The notes under the pieces are model-generated. The model had not been told where the DNA came from. It worked only from the letters and a program-made list of their open reading frames with translations, and searched no databases. From Ureibacillus terrenus (GTDB lineage Bacteria; Bacillota; Bacilli; Bacillales_A; Planococcaceae): a stretch of DNA of 64,000 bases. Every line of letters begins with the position of its first letter. Within the stretch, counting starts at the first letter, position 1. Of this stretch, positions 18,914 through 27,967 are shown in pieces. The DNA is taken from positions 1 through 64,000 of the forward strand of contig NZ_VIGD01000013.1 of NCBI RefSeq assembly GCF_006569205.1, written 5' to 3'. Position numbers and translations under genes: made by a program.

Positions 18914-18958
18914 AGAAAAAAGCAGGCTGTCCGGAACGACGCCCTCCGGACAGCCTGC
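18914..18958 (-). terminator. Terminator after the small membrane protein gene
   Basis: Perfect 14-base arms GCAGGCTGTCCGGA / TCCGGACAGCCTGC, followed on the minus strand by TTTTTTCT. It shares the GGCTGTCC core with the terminator at 3066-3097. Confidence 0.9.
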
Positions 18959-18964
18959 AAACGG

Positions 18965-19186
18965 TTATGGTTCTGTATGTTTTTCCTTGTTTTGTTCTTT
19001 TTGCTTCAGAATCCGTTCTTCCAGCTCTTTTGTTTTCAGTTCTTGTCTCTTTGACAGATTTTTCACGGCAAAAAAGACGGCAAAGCACAAAAGAAACAGA
19101 AAAATCATTTCAATGGCCGCAGGAATGTACGCCATTTTGTCTTCCGGAAAATATAAAAAATCTCCGTAAAGCAATAGGTGATTCAT
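18965..19186 (-). CDS. Small single-pass membrane protein, unknown
   Basis: 73-aa protein: a short N-terminus, one strong hydrophobic helix (about residues 22-45, AAIEMIFLFLLCFAVFFAV) and a highly charged Lys/Glu/Gln tail likely to be coiled coil. I do not recognise the family. It follows the peptidyl-prolyl isomerase gene by 18 nt on the same strand and is closed by a strong terminator, so the two are probably cotranscribed. The start at 19186 (MNHLLLYG) is tentative; a GTG three codons upstream is possible. Confidence 0.55.
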   Translation of the reverse strand: MNHLLLYGDFLYFPEDKMAYIPAAIEMIFLFLLCFAVFFAVKNLSKRQELKTKELEERILKQKEQNKEKHTEP

Positions 19187-19204
19187 CGAAACCACTTCTT
19201 TCTT

Positions 19205-19795
19205 CTATTCTTCAAGCACTGTGATGGATAAGATTTTCACATCTTCTGTCGGTTTATCACGGAAATCCGTTTCAACATTGGCGATTTTGTCCACTATATC
19301 CATGCCTTCCACCACATGACCAAATACAGTATGTTTATAGTCCAACCAAGGAGTTCCCCCTATGCGGGCATATTCCTCGATAATTTCTTTCGGGAATCCC
19401 GCCTGTTCCATTTGTCCAATCATTTCGCTTGGCACATACGGCATTTGGACGATAAAGAACTGGGATCCGTTCGTATTAGGGCCTGCATTGGCCATTGACA
19501 ACGCGCCGCGCAAATTGAACAATTCAGGATGGAATTCATCTTCAAAAGGAACGCCCCAGATGGATTCCCCTCCCATTCCTGTACCAGTCGGGTCTCCTCC
19601 TTGAATCATAAAATCCTTGATCACACGATGGAAAATAACCCCTTCATAATAACCGGATTTTGCGTGGCCTAAAAAGTTTTCAACCGTTTTTGGGGCATGC
19701 TCCGGGAACAATTTTATTTTAATCGTACCCATTGTCGTCTTCATTTCAACTAAAATTTCCCCTGGATTTAATTCTTTCGTCAATTGTGGATACAT
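19205..19795 (-). CDS. Cyclophilin-type peptidyl-prolyl cis-trans isomerase
   Basis: 196-aa enzyme that isomerises Xaa-Pro bonds. The active-site segments are [19 protein letters not shown] (about residues 50-68), [16 protein letters not shown] (about 95-110) and the [17 protein letters not shown] region (about 150-166). There is no signal peptide, so it acts in the cytosol. The start at 19795 is set by AAAGGAGAA 6 nt upstream; the open frame extends further but lacks a site. Confidence 0.92.
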   Translation of the reverse strand: MYPQLTKELNPGEILVEMKTTMGTIKIKLFPEHAPKTVENFLGHAKSGYYEGVIFHRVIKDFMIQGGDPTGTGMGGESIWGVPFEDEFHPELFNLRGALSMANAGPNTNGSQFFIVQMPYVPSEMIGQMEQAGFPKEIIEEYARIGGTPWLDYKHTVFGHVVEGMDIVDKIANVETDFRDKPTEDVKILSITVLEE

Positions 19796-20005
19796 CGCTT
19801 CTTCTCCTTTAACCGTATTAATGAATGCCTTCATACTGCTTTTCCCCGTTTCAGTTTACCATAAAACGATATTTTTTTCTTCTAATTTCACATTTACTCC
19901 ATTGTTTAACCGTCATTCATCATCTTCGAAAATAGAGCAGGGATAAAAAAAAGACAGTTTTTTTAAAATCTATGATATTCTTTCTTGTATGAGGAGGGAT
20001 ATATA

Positions 20006-21855
20006 ATGAAGCGATCCTTGGGGTATCTGGTCATTCTTTGCTTTTTCCCTCTCCTCTATTGGTTGGGCGATCAAATTTGGGAAGAAGTTGAAAAAAGCCG
20101 GACCCATGAACAAGAGCTCCGGGAACAGGTACAGCTGACGGAGATAAAAAAGCCGCTTCCTGTCAAAATGGTGGACCGGAATGGGAATCTGTTCAGCGAA
20201 GATTATGTCGAATGGAGAAACCCTGTATCCTATAAAGAAGTTCCTGAAATCGCCAAACAGCTTTTTATTTTGAGCGAAGACCGGAACTTTTATCAACATA
20301 TCGGTTTTGATATCAGCGGTATTATAAGAGCGGTTGCCGAGAACGCAAAACAAAATTCCATCCAGCAAGGAGGGAGCACCATCACCCAGCAGCTTGTCCG
20401 GATGCTGTATCTATCTGAAGAAAAAACGTATGAAAGGAAATTAATGGAGATATTTTATGCCTATGAATTAGAAAAACTGTATGACAAAGACAAGATTTTG
20501 GAAATGTACCTAAATGAAATGTATTTCGCCAATCAAGTGTACGGAATTGGAGGAGCCGCGACCTATTATTTCAACAAACCTTTGCAGGAATGCACCGTTG
20601 CGGAAATCGCATTTTTGGCGGCGATTCCAAATAATCCGTCCCTGTACGATCCGCTCGTCCATTTTGAAAATACAAAAGCACGCCAGGAGCGGCTGATCGA
20701 CATTCTTGCCAAAGAAAAAATGATCACCCTTGAGGAAGCAAATACATAAAACAACAGCCGATACGGCTGAACATCAAAAAAAAGACGCAAATGTTCCCTG
20801 CTTATAGCACTTATGTGATGCATGAACTGAAAGAAATCATTTCTGATGCGGAAGGATATACGGAAAAAATCCGGAAAGCTACTCCCCAGGCAAAAAAAAT
20901 CATTCAAATGGAATTGGATGAAAAAGTGAATGAGGTTCTCCAGTCCGGCATCATTATCCATACAGCATTAGATCCTAAAAAACAGGAGAGAGATGAAAAG
21001 GCCATCAACGCGCTTTTATCGGTTCCCGACCTTGAGGCAAGCGCGGCGGTCATAGACAATGAAACCCGGGAAATTGTGGGCATGTACGCCGGAAAAAACT
21101 ATAAAAAATATGATTTTCACAGGGCATTTCAGGCACCGAGACAACCGGGTTCTTCCTTTAAACCGATCATCGTTTATGCGCCTCTTTTCGAAACAACGGA
21201 CTATACACCTTCTTCCCTTGTCAACGGAGGAAGGATTTGCATAGGCAATTTCTGTCCGCAAAACTACGGGGGTGCTATTTACGGGAATGTATCAATTACG
21301 GATGCGTTTAAACATAGTATGAATACCCCGGCTGTCCGGCTGTTTTCCAAAGTGGGGATTGAAAGAGCCTTTCAATATGCGCAGCAGTTCAATTTTCAAT
21401 CGATCGTGGACCAGGATAAGACCTATCCTGCTGCATTAGGGGGACTTACATACGGCGTGACAACGCTTGAAATGGCCGATGCTTACACAAGCTTCATCGA
21501 CGGAACATACATAAAAGCCCATGCCATCCGCAAAGTCACCGACCGGCAAGGAAACGTTTTGTACCGCTGGCCGACGGAGCGGAAAACAATTTGGTCAGAT
21601 AAAACCGTAAAGCATATGCGCACTCTTTTAAGCGAAGTGGTAAAAAGCGGGACGGGTGTGGGGATACGTGCAAATTCCTCTTACATCGGAGCAAAAACAG
21701 GAACAACGGACAATTACCGGGATTTTTGGCTTGCCGGTTTATCGAATGAATATACCGCCGCCGTTTGGATCGGCTATGATCGGCCGAGATCCATGCAGTC
21801 GCTTGAAAAGGCGAAAATCCATTTCAAAATATTTAACCAAATCATCAGCAAATAA
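20006..21855 (+). pseudogene. pbpD: Class A penicillin-binding protein (PbpD-like) with a frameshift
   Basis: Bifunctional cell-wall synthase read in two frames. Part 1 (20006-20749) has a TM anchor (about 5-20) and the glycosyltransferase domain (EDRNFYQHIGFD, QGGSTITQQLVRMLYL, KDKILEMYLNEMYFANQVYGIGGAA). Part 2 (to 21855) has the transpeptidase SxxK in PGSSFKPI, SMN (SxN) and KTGTTD. One extra A in the AAA run at about 20741-20743 joins LEEA to KYIKQQPIRLNIKKKTQMFPAY and gives 616 aa, close to PbpD/PBP4 (624 aa). GAGGAGGG precedes the ATG. If real, the break would leave a transglycosylase-only protein. Confidence 0.85.
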
Positions 21856-21882
21856 AAAAGATGCCCTCAAGGCATCTTTTTT
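21854..21882. terminator. Convergent terminator between pbpD and yufK
   Basis: AAAAAAGATGCC-CTCA-AGGCATCTTTTTT: a compact GC-containing stem with A6 and T6 flanks, overlapping the stop region of the minus-strand yufK. Confidence 0.9.
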
Positions 21883-22447
21883 ATTGGACAAAAGGCAGGC
21901 TCGCCAAAATCCCGTTATACAGTTTTAAACAAACAAATAGGACGGCTGCCAAGAAGATCGCCCAAAAAAGAACTTCAAATACGATAAACCCGACCATCCC
22001 CGGCAATGACGTATATTGGCTCATTTTGTATATCGTATAAACAAAGGAACAAAATAATGATAATGCGAAAATGATCAGCAGCATAGGCAATGATTGGACG
22101 GCAATGGTGCTGACGAGCCCCCCGATGAAAAAAATCGCATATCCTCCACGGCCCGCTTTCACCGCCTTCCCCTCGGCATCTTTCGAGAAAAAATACATGC
22201 CCGTTTCATAAATCGTTTCCCCTATTAATTTTAAAGCGGAAAACAACATGAAAAAGCATAGGAAAATGACGAACAAGAGAAGCACCCGGATTTCCATATC
22301 CGTGAAAAATTCCCGCAGGCCGGCATATAAACCGATGGATTGGAACAATTCGACCGCCCTGCTTACGGCAAAAATGCCAAAGGTTAAACTGTAAAGCAAA
22401 ATGGATAATAAAGGTAAATAACTGTATAAGTACGGATTTTTCATCAT
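21881..22447 (-). CDS. yufK: YufK-family (DUF5366) integral membrane protein
   Basis: 188-aa membrane protein with about five hydrophobic segments and no catalytic motif. It is assigned to the YufK/DUF5366 family by length, membrane pattern and position beside pbpD as in B. subtilis. The function is unknown. The start is the first of two adjacent ATG codons. Confidence 0.7.
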   Translation of the reverse strand: MMKNPYLYSYLPLLSILLYSLTFGIFAVSRAVELFQSIGLYAGLREFFTDMEIRVLLLFVIFLCFFMLFSALKLIGETIYETGMYFFSKDAEGKAVKAGRGGYAIFFIGGLVSTIAVQSLPMLLIIFALSLFCSFVYTIYKMSQYTSLPGMVGFIVFEVLFWAIFLAAVLFVCLKLYNGILASLPFVQ

Positions 22448-22514
22448 ATTTGCCCCGTTTACTGTATTTTTCCTAACTTATCATAGCAAAATTTCTCAAT
22501 CTATCAAGAGAAGA

Positions 22515-22543
22515 AAAGAAAAAGAGTGCGGAAATCCGCACCC
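22515..22543 (-). terminator. Terminator after the Gly/Tyr/Pro-rich peptide gene
   Basis: GTGCGGA-AA-TCCGCAC hairpin followed on the minus strand by CTCTTTTTC, 2 nt past the stop codon. Confidence 0.8.
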
Positions 22544-22544
22544 A

Positions 22545-22754
22545 TTAGTAACGGCCGTATGGTGGATAGAATGGAGGATAGATTGGATAATATGGATTGA
22601 ATGGTGGATAAAATCTAGGATAATAATATCCTTGAGGATAAATCACGTTCCCCAATAATCCCCCTAAAAACCCTCCTAGAAAAGGATAGCCAAAGAAATT
22701 GAATCCCCCTCTGTTATATGGTACCGGACGATGGTGATATCGGTAATGAGACAT
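22545..22754 (-). CDS. Small Gly/Tyr/Pro-rich protein, possibly spore-coat-like
   Basis: 69-aa protein. It has a His/Arg/Tyr-rich start (MSHYRYHHRPVPYNRGG), a glycine-rich hydrophobic middle (FLGGFLGGLLGN) and a C-terminal low-complexity run of Tyr-Pro-Phe units (about residues 40-68). Composition is like small spore-coat or surface proteins; no family is recognised. The DNA for the C-terminus is a degenerate GGATA/GGATGG repeat. The start at 22754 has a perfect AAAAGGAGG site, which is buried in a 14-bp hairpin (22759-22799). Confidence 0.7.
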   Translation of the reverse strand: MSHYRYHHRPVPYNRGGFNFFGYPFLGGFLGGLLGNVIYPQGYYYPRFYPPFNPYYPIYPPFYPPYGRY

Positions 22755-22758
22755 AGTA

Positions 22759-22799
22759 AACCTCCTTTTCTTTAGTAACATATGTAAGAAAAGGAGGTT
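22759..22799 (-). promoter_or_regulatory. Hairpin hiding the ribosome site of the Gly/Tyr/Pro gene
   Basis: Perfect 14-bp arms AACCTCCTTTTCTT / AAGAAAAGGAGGTT with a 13-nt loop. The 3' arm holds the whole ribosome site 4 nt before the ATG, and the 5' arm mimics the 16S anti-SD tail. The loop contains CATATGTTA (22776-22784), a match to the CATANNNT(A) -10 of sporulation sigma factors. A transcript starting 6-8 nt after it would lack the 5' arm. No T-tract follows, so it is not a good terminator. Confidence 0.6.
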
Positions 22800-22815
22800 C
22801 ACTTATGTTAATTGC

Positions 22816-24321
22816 CTAAACTATGTTAAATGCGAAATCTTCAACAAATGTCGCCAGGGTGCGGACCATTACGCCCGTGCCGCCCTTTGGACCCAAATCG
22901 TAAGGCTTTGATGCGTCGGATGTTCCTGCAATATCCAAATGAATCCATGGGGTCTTTTCCACAAATTCTCCGACAAATCCCCCTGCAAAAATCATATGTC
23001 CATCGCTTCCAGGAGAATTGTTCAAGTCGGCGATCTGGGAATCGCGAATGCGTTTTCTGTCCCTTTCCGTCAATGGCATGCCCCAAACAAATTCGCCTGT
23101 TTTGATGCTCGCTTCCATAAACTTATCGAAAAAGCCTTCATGATTTGTCAATGCACCGGTTTTATCATACCCCAAAGCGGTAATCACCCCGCCTGTCAAA
23201 GTCGCCACATCAATCAAATAATTTGCCCCGTGTTGTTTTGCATATGTAACGGCATCCGCCAAAATGAGGCGCCCTTCCGCATCGGCATTTTTGATTTCCA
23301 CCGTTTTGCCGCTATATGTCGTAATCACATCGTCCGGCTTAAAGGCATCGCCTGAAATCATGTTGTCCGTTGCTCCAATAACCGCAACAACATTCTTTTT
23401 CGGTTTCCTTTCACCGATAATTTTCATTGCGCCAAGAACGGCCGCTGCTCCCCCCATATCGCCTTTCATGCCGACCATTCCGGTTTTCGACTTGATGGAA
23501 TAGCCGCCCGTATCATAGGTAACACCTTTCCCCACCAAACCAATGACGTTTTTCCACTCATCGGTTCCTTTATATTTCAATGTTATGACTCTCGGTTCAT
23601 TCGTCGATCCGCGGTTTACCGCCAAAATACCGCCCATGCCCAGTTCTTCGATTTGCGCTTTATTCAGTATTTCCACTTCAAAGCCGTATTGGTGGGCCAA
23701 ATCAACCGCATAATCCGCCAAATCCGCAGCTCTTAATATATTTGGAGGCAAATTCACCAATGTTCTCGCTTCGTTAACCGCCTCCGCATAAACGGATCCC
23801 CACTTGTAGCTTTCCGCTATTTCGTCGACATCTTCATCAGTGACAAAATACACTTCATCCAAATGGACATCCGGAACATTCGAAGTGGTTTTATAATGGG
23901 GAACTTGATAAAATCCCATTCCGCATCCTTCCCCAAACAAAAAAGCGGCATCTTTTTCATGAATCGGAGCTGCCGTGAAGGATTCCAACCAAATCGTAAA
24001 CTTGTTTGCCCTCATCTCACGGAGCTGTTTGCCTACAAGTCCGAAAGTTTCCCTCAATTCGTTCCGCGTCAAAGTCTTCGGATCTCCCAATCCTACAAAC
24101 AACACCCTCTGCAAATGATCATGGGTGCCGATAAACGGGATTCTCGTTAATTTTTTCCGATCCGTATCAATATCACCGGTGCGAATCCATTTTTCAACCT
24201 GCTCGCCGTAAAAGGATACGAAATCTTTCCATCCTTGAATATGGTCGCAATTTTTTTGTACGCCGACAATCAATAATTCCGTCGGTATTTGTGCAAAGGA
24301 TATTTTCTCTTTTCGAATCAT
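22816..24321 (-). CDS. pepA: Leucyl aminopeptidase (M17 family)
   Basis: 501-aa cytosolic dinuclear metallopeptidase removing N-terminal residues from peptides; matches B. subtilis YuiE. The M17 signature NADAEGRLILADA (about residues 345-357) and the metal/catalytic stretch VGKGVTYDTGGYSIK (about 262) with Lys and Asp ligands are intact. The start at 24321 (MIRKEKISF) has GGAGG 9 nt upstream; an earlier in-frame start is unsupported. It has an unusual downstream neighbour, a small protein whose ribosome site is hidden. Confidence 0.93.
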   Translation of the reverse strand: MIRKEKISFAQIPTELLIVGVQKNCDHIQGWKDFVSFYGEQVEKWIRTGDIDTDRKKLTRIPFIGTHDHLQRVLFVGLGDPKTLTRNELRETFGLVGKQLREMRANKFTIWLESFTAAPIHEKDAAFLFGEGCGMGFYQVPHYKTTSNVPDVHLDEVYFVTDEDVDEIAESYKWGSVYAEAVNEARTLVNLPPNILRAADLADYAVDLAHQYGFEVEILNKAQIEELGMGGILAVNRGSTNEPRVITLKYKGTDEWKNVIGLVGKGVTYDTGGYSIKSKTGMVGMKGDMGGAAAVLGAMKIIGERKPKKNVVAVIGATDNMISGDAFKPDDVITTYSGKTVEIKNADAEGRLILADAVTYAKQHGANYLIDVATLTGGVITALGYDKTGALTNHEGFFDKFMEASIKTGEFVWGMPLTERDRKRIRDSQIADLNNSPGSDGHMIFAGGFVGEFVEKTPWIHLDIAGTSDASKPYDLGPKGGTGVMVRTLATFVEDFAFNIV

Positions 24322-24370
24322 CGTCCAGAACCTCCATGCCAAATAAAAATAGGCCCAAATTTGTATCGAA

Positions 24371-24423
24371 TAAATAAAAAAGTCACTTCCAACTATAGGT
24401 TATCGTATAACCAGGGAAGTGAC
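24371..24423 (-). terminator. Terminator after the ACS-family MFS gene
   Basis: Outer arms GTCACTTCC / GGAAGTGAC plus an inner GGTTAT/ATAACC stem, followed on the minus strand by TTTTTTATTTATT. Confidence 0.85.
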
Positions 24424-24460
24424 AAATTATAACAAAGAAAAGGAAAAATATCCTGTTATA

Positions 24461-25780
24461 TTAACCCTCTCCGACACTTTCCATTTGCTTGATTTCTTCC
24501 GCAGACACATTTTCAGCCGCCTTTTGTTTTAAGGTGATTAAAGCTACAGTTCCCAATATTCCTAATCCCACCAGGAACAACATGCCCACTTTTACACTCA
24601 ATACCCCTAAAATATACGGTCCCAAAAATCCTCCAAGGGATGCCATTGAATTCACCAATGCTATGCCGACCGGTGCCGTTCTTTCTGTAAAAAAGTGGGT
24701 TTCATAGGCGAAGAAGCATCCCGCAAAGATATACAGACCAAAGGAAGCGATTGCCAGGCAGACAACCATCCACCCAGGGGAACTCATGAAACTTGCACAC
24801 GCAAATCCGACGAATGCGATGACAAAAGAGGCAATCAGATGCTCACGATATTTTCCTGTACGATCTGAGTTCCATCCTGCCAAGAGTATCGCAATGATTC
24901 CGACAATCGATGGAATCATCGCCAGCAAACCGATCGCCACGTTTGTCGTACCTTCCGCCGACAAGTTCTTTAAAATCGTCGGCAGCCAGAAAGACAATCC
25001 GAACATGCAAGTATAATTTGAAAAATAGATGAACGCCAATTTCCAAACCGTTGCGTCCTTCAGCATTTCACCGATGTATTTTTTATTCAGTTTGTTGCTT
25101 TCTTTCAGTTCATTTTGAAGCTCGGCTTCCAGCCAATCCTTTTCCTCCTGCGACAGCCATTTCGCTTCTCCGGGACGATTGACTAAATAGAACAGCACCA
25201 CAATTCCGAGCACAATCGCAGGAAGACCTTCCAATATAAACATCCAGCGCCATCCTGCCAATCCAAACCAGGAAATATGGTCAATGATCCACGTGGAGAC
25301 CGGAGCTCCGATCAGTCCCGCAATCGGCAGCGCCAAAAGCAGAACCGCTGTCGCCCTGCCCCGCTCCTTTTTCCGGAACCAATACGTCAAATAAAGAACG
25401 GCTCCAGGGAAAAATCCAGCCTCGGCAACGCCTAAAATAAACCGCAGAATATATAGATGGGATGCATCCTGAACAAATCCCGTCAATACGACGATGATTC
25501 CCCAGGTAATCATAATCCGGGCAATCCAAAGTCTTGCGCCAACTTTATTTAATATCATATTGCTCGGAATTTCGAACAAGAAATAGCCGATAAAGAAAAT
25601 TCCCGACAACAAACCGAAGACTTCCGATGTCAATGCTAGATCCGCATTCATCTCCAATGCGGCATATCCTAAATTCACCCGATCAAGATGGGCGACAATG
25701 TAAAGAATCAAGATAAACGGCAAAATCCTGAACATCGTTTTCCTGATCGTCGTCTGTTCGATTAATTGAATATCTTTCAA
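24461..25780 (-). CDS. MFS transporter, anion:cation symporter (ACS) family
   Basis: 439-aa, 12-helix permease. The ACS pattern LDRVNLGYAALEMNADL at the N-terminus and GVAEAGFFPGAVLYLTYWFRKKERGRATA are typical of carriers for organic anions such as phthalate, tartrate or allantoate; the substrate here is not determined. The start is a TTG at 25780 with GGGGGGAG 6 nt upstream, better than an upstream ATG without a site. It is monocistronic; the beta-oxidation operon ends 88 nt upstream of it. Confidence 0.88.
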   Translation of the reverse strand: MKDIQLIEQTTIRKTMFRILPFILILYIVAHLDRVNLGYAALEMNADLALTSEVFGLLSGIFFIGYFLFEIPSNMILNKVGARLWIARIMITWGIIVVLTGFVQDASHLYILRFILGVAEAGFFPGAVLYLTYWFRKKERGRATAVLLLALPIAGLIGAPVSTWIIDHISWFGLAGWRWMFILEGLPAIVLGIVVLFYLVNRPGEAKWLSQEEKDWLEAELQNELKESNKLNKKYIGEMLKDATVWKLAFIYFSNYTCMFGLSFWLPTILKNLSAEGTTNVAIGLLAMIPSIVGIIAILLAGWNSDRTGKYREHLIASFVIAFVGFACASFMSSPGWMVVCLAIASFGLYIFAGCFFAYETHFFTERTAPVGIALVNSMASLGGFLGPYILGVLSVKVGMLFLVGLGILGTVALITLKQKAAENVSAEEIKQMESVGEG

Positions 25781-25860
25781 TAATGCTCCCCCCAGATTAA
25801 TCGTTTTCACAATGTGAATAGGAAAAAACGAGTACAAATTGTAATAATAAGAAATGGCCA

Positions 25861-25887
25861 GAAATCGTTATGGAATAACGATTTCTG
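25861..25887 (-). other. Stem-loop at the end of the beta-oxidation operon
   Basis: Perfect 12-bp arms AGAAATCGTTAT / ATAACGATTTCT covering the last codons and stop of fadE. No T-tract follows, so it may be a processing/stability stem or a weak terminator. Confidence 0.5.
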
Positions 25888-27523
25888 CCAATTGACGCTT
25901 CAATCCGACATAATCATCATGGCTATTTGCAACAACCTGCTGCGCCTTCTGAATCGTTTGTTGTCCAATTCCGATATAATTTTTCAAATAGAGCGACAGC
26001 CGGATAAAATGCTGCAATGTTTCATGGACATAGATTTTGGCTGCAATCTTGATGCGCTGATCTGCCTCCGCTTTTTGCGCCCTTGCCAACAAGCTGTCCA
26101 TGGCATATAAACCGATTACCATATCGGCAATGGCCGCCGCCAATTCCTGTTCCTCATTCATATCGGATTTGTTACTGCGAGCGCTTTCAATCAATTCTTT
26201 AAATATGTTTCTCGCCATTGTGATTTTTTGCATTTCCTCCCCGAATGAGCCATTTAAATTGTTTTCTTCTTCAATAGCGGGTTCGTACTCCTTCACAATA
26301 TGGCCGGCAATGAGAATGCGATTAATTTCATTTGTTCCTTCAAAAATCCGGTTGATTCGTACATCCCGATACAATTGTTCGATTTCGTATTCCCGCATAT
26401 AACCATAGCCGCCATGAATTTGCAGCGCTTCATCCACAATCTTCCATACCGCTTCGGTCGCCAGCACTTTGTTGATGGAGCAATGCACCGCAAATCTGGC
26501 AACCAATTTCGCAATGGAATCATACGGCTCTGAAAAGGCTTCTTCCAATTCTCCTGCCGTGCGATAGACAACACTTTCGACGGCCAATGTTTGAACGGCC
26601 ATATCGGCAATTTTTTCTCTGATCAGGTTAAAACTCGTCAATGGCTTATTAAATTGTTGACGGGTCTTGCCATAATCAATGGCCAGTTCCATTGCCCTTT
26701 TTGCAGTGCCTAAAGAACTCAGCGCAATTTTATGTCTTCCGAAATTCAATACATTGAATGCGATGATATGTCCCCGCCCGATTTCGCCAATCACGTTTTC
26801 CGCCGGTACATGGACTTGATCCAAAATGAGCGAGCGGGTAGATGAACCATCCAGACCCATTTTGTTTTCCTCAGGGCCCGTCGATAAACCTTCACGGTCC
26901 GCTTCAACGATGAAAGCGGTAAAGTGCTTTCGATCCACTTTTGCATAGACGATAAAGATATCGGCAAATCCGGAGTTGGTAATCCACTGCTTCTCGCCAT
27001 TTAAAATGTAATATTTGCCGCATGGGGATAAAACGGCGGAAGTCTTTATGCCTAAAGCATCCGTCCCTGCGGATGGCTCTGTCAACGCATATGCGGCAAT
27101 CTGCTCTCCGGTCAATAGCTTCGGCAAATAGCGGGCTTTCTGCTCTTTCGTTCCAAAAAGCGCGATTGGAAGGGCTCCGATACCTGTCTGGCCGCTAAAA
27201 GTGATATTGAAAGACCTTGATTTTGCCATTTCTTCCGCGATAATGGCAGCGCTTACTTTTCCGAGCCCCAGACCTCCATCTTCTTCAGAGATATCCGCCG
27301 CAATCAATCCCAGCTCCCCCGCCTTTAACATCAATTTTTTCGTTTCTTCGAATTGTTTCTGTTCGATGAGGCGAAGAACCGGAAACGCATCCCGCTCGAC
27401 AAATTTGCGAACCGTCTGCCGAAGCATGAGATGTTCATCGGTAAAATCTTCTACCGTAAATACATCATTCGGCCGGCTTGTTCTGTTCAAAAAGGACAAT
27501 AAACTTTTCGTAGAGCTAGTCAT
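25868..27523 (-). CDS. fadE: Acyl-CoA dehydrogenase (FadE type)
   Basis: 551-aa FAD enzyme catalysing the first oxidation of fatty acyl-CoA. The N-terminal helical domain is followed by YALTEPSAGTDA and WITNSGFADIF (FAD/substrate loop, about 150-185). The C-terminal QIHGGYGYMREYEIEQLYRD and FEGTNEINR include the catalytic Glu (about 405). An extra about 150-aa C-terminal helical region is typical of the Bacillus long form. The start at 27523 overlaps the upstream thioesterase by 8 nt, with AGAGG 9 nt upstream. Confidence 0.92.
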   Translation of the reverse strand: MTSSTKSLLSFLNRTSRPNDVFTVEDFTDEHLMLRQTVRKFVERDAFPVLRLIEQKQFEETKKLMLKAGELGLIAADISEEDGGLGLGKVSAAIIAEEMAKSRSFNITFSGQTGIGALPIALFGTKEQKARYLPKLLTGEQIAAYALTEPSAGTDALGIKTSAVLSPCGKYYILNGEKQWITNSGFADIFIVYAKVDRKHFTAFIVEADREGLSTGPEENKMGLDGSSTRSLILDQVHVPAENVIGEIGRGHIIAFNVLNFGRHKIALSSLGTAKRAMELAIDYGKTRQQFNKPLTSFNLIREKIADMAVQTLAVESVVYRTAGELEEAFSEPYDSIAKLVARFAVHCSINKVLATEAVWKIVDEALQIHGGYGYMREYEIEQLYRDVRINRIFEGTNEINRILIAGHIVKEYEPAIEEENNLNGSFGEEMQKITMARNIFKELIESARSNKSDMNEEQELAAAIADMVIGLYAMDSLLARAQKAEADQRIKIAAKIYVHETLQHFIRLSLYLKNYIGIGQQTIQKAQQVVANSHDDYVGLKRQLAEIVIP

Positions 27524-27941
27524 GGGCGACAACCTCTCTTTCAAGAGATAAAGTTAATTTGTCGACGACATTTTTTGGAATCGGCTGTGCTTTCGGTGTA
27601 TCGGAAAAGGACGTCCATGCGCGCACCATGTAGCCATGGGCGACAATCTCGTTCCCTCTTTTAAACACATGTCTCAATTTGAAGGTTTTATTATGGATTT
27701 CCAACACGGTTGTTTCAATCACCACATGATCTTCAAAGAAAAGCGGTCTCTTAAACTGGCAAAAGGCTTCCAGGATGGGCAATGCCAGTTTATCTTCCCG
27801 GTACAGCTTGCTGGAAGGTTTAATCAGTTCCGCAAGATATTCATGGGTCGCTTCATCCATCCATTTATAAAAATTCGGCGTAAACACAATTCCCGCGGCA
27901 TCCGTGTCTCCCCACCGCACTTTGAATTCATATTTATGCAT
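27516..27941 (-). CDS. Acyl-CoA thioesterase, 4HBT hot-dog family
   Basis: 141-aa cytosolic hot-dog protein. FKVRWGDTDAAGIVFTPNFY (residues about 6-25) carries the catalytic Asp of the 4-hydroxybenzoyl-CoA thioesterase group. It probably releases CoA from acyl-CoA intermediates or relieves CoA trapping in the beta-oxidation operon in which it sits. It overlaps fadE by 8 nt and follows the acyl-CoA ligase by 26 nt. Confidence 0.87.
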   Translation of the reverse strand: MHKYEFKVRWGDTDAAGIVFTPNFYKWMDEATHEYLAELIKPSSKLYREDKLALPILEAFCQFKRPLFFEDHVVIETTVLEIHNKTFKLRHVFKRGNEIVAHGYMVRAWTSFSDTPKAQPIPKNVVDKLTLSLEREVVAHD

Positions 27942-27967
27942 ATTCCCACCCGCCTTTAATTCCGTAA

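Noticed and set aside
22545-22640. Tandem repeat or CRISPR-like array
   Set aside because: The GGATA/GGATGG repetition is degenerate and encodes the Tyr-Pro-Phe low-complexity tail of a small protein. There are no spacers of even size.
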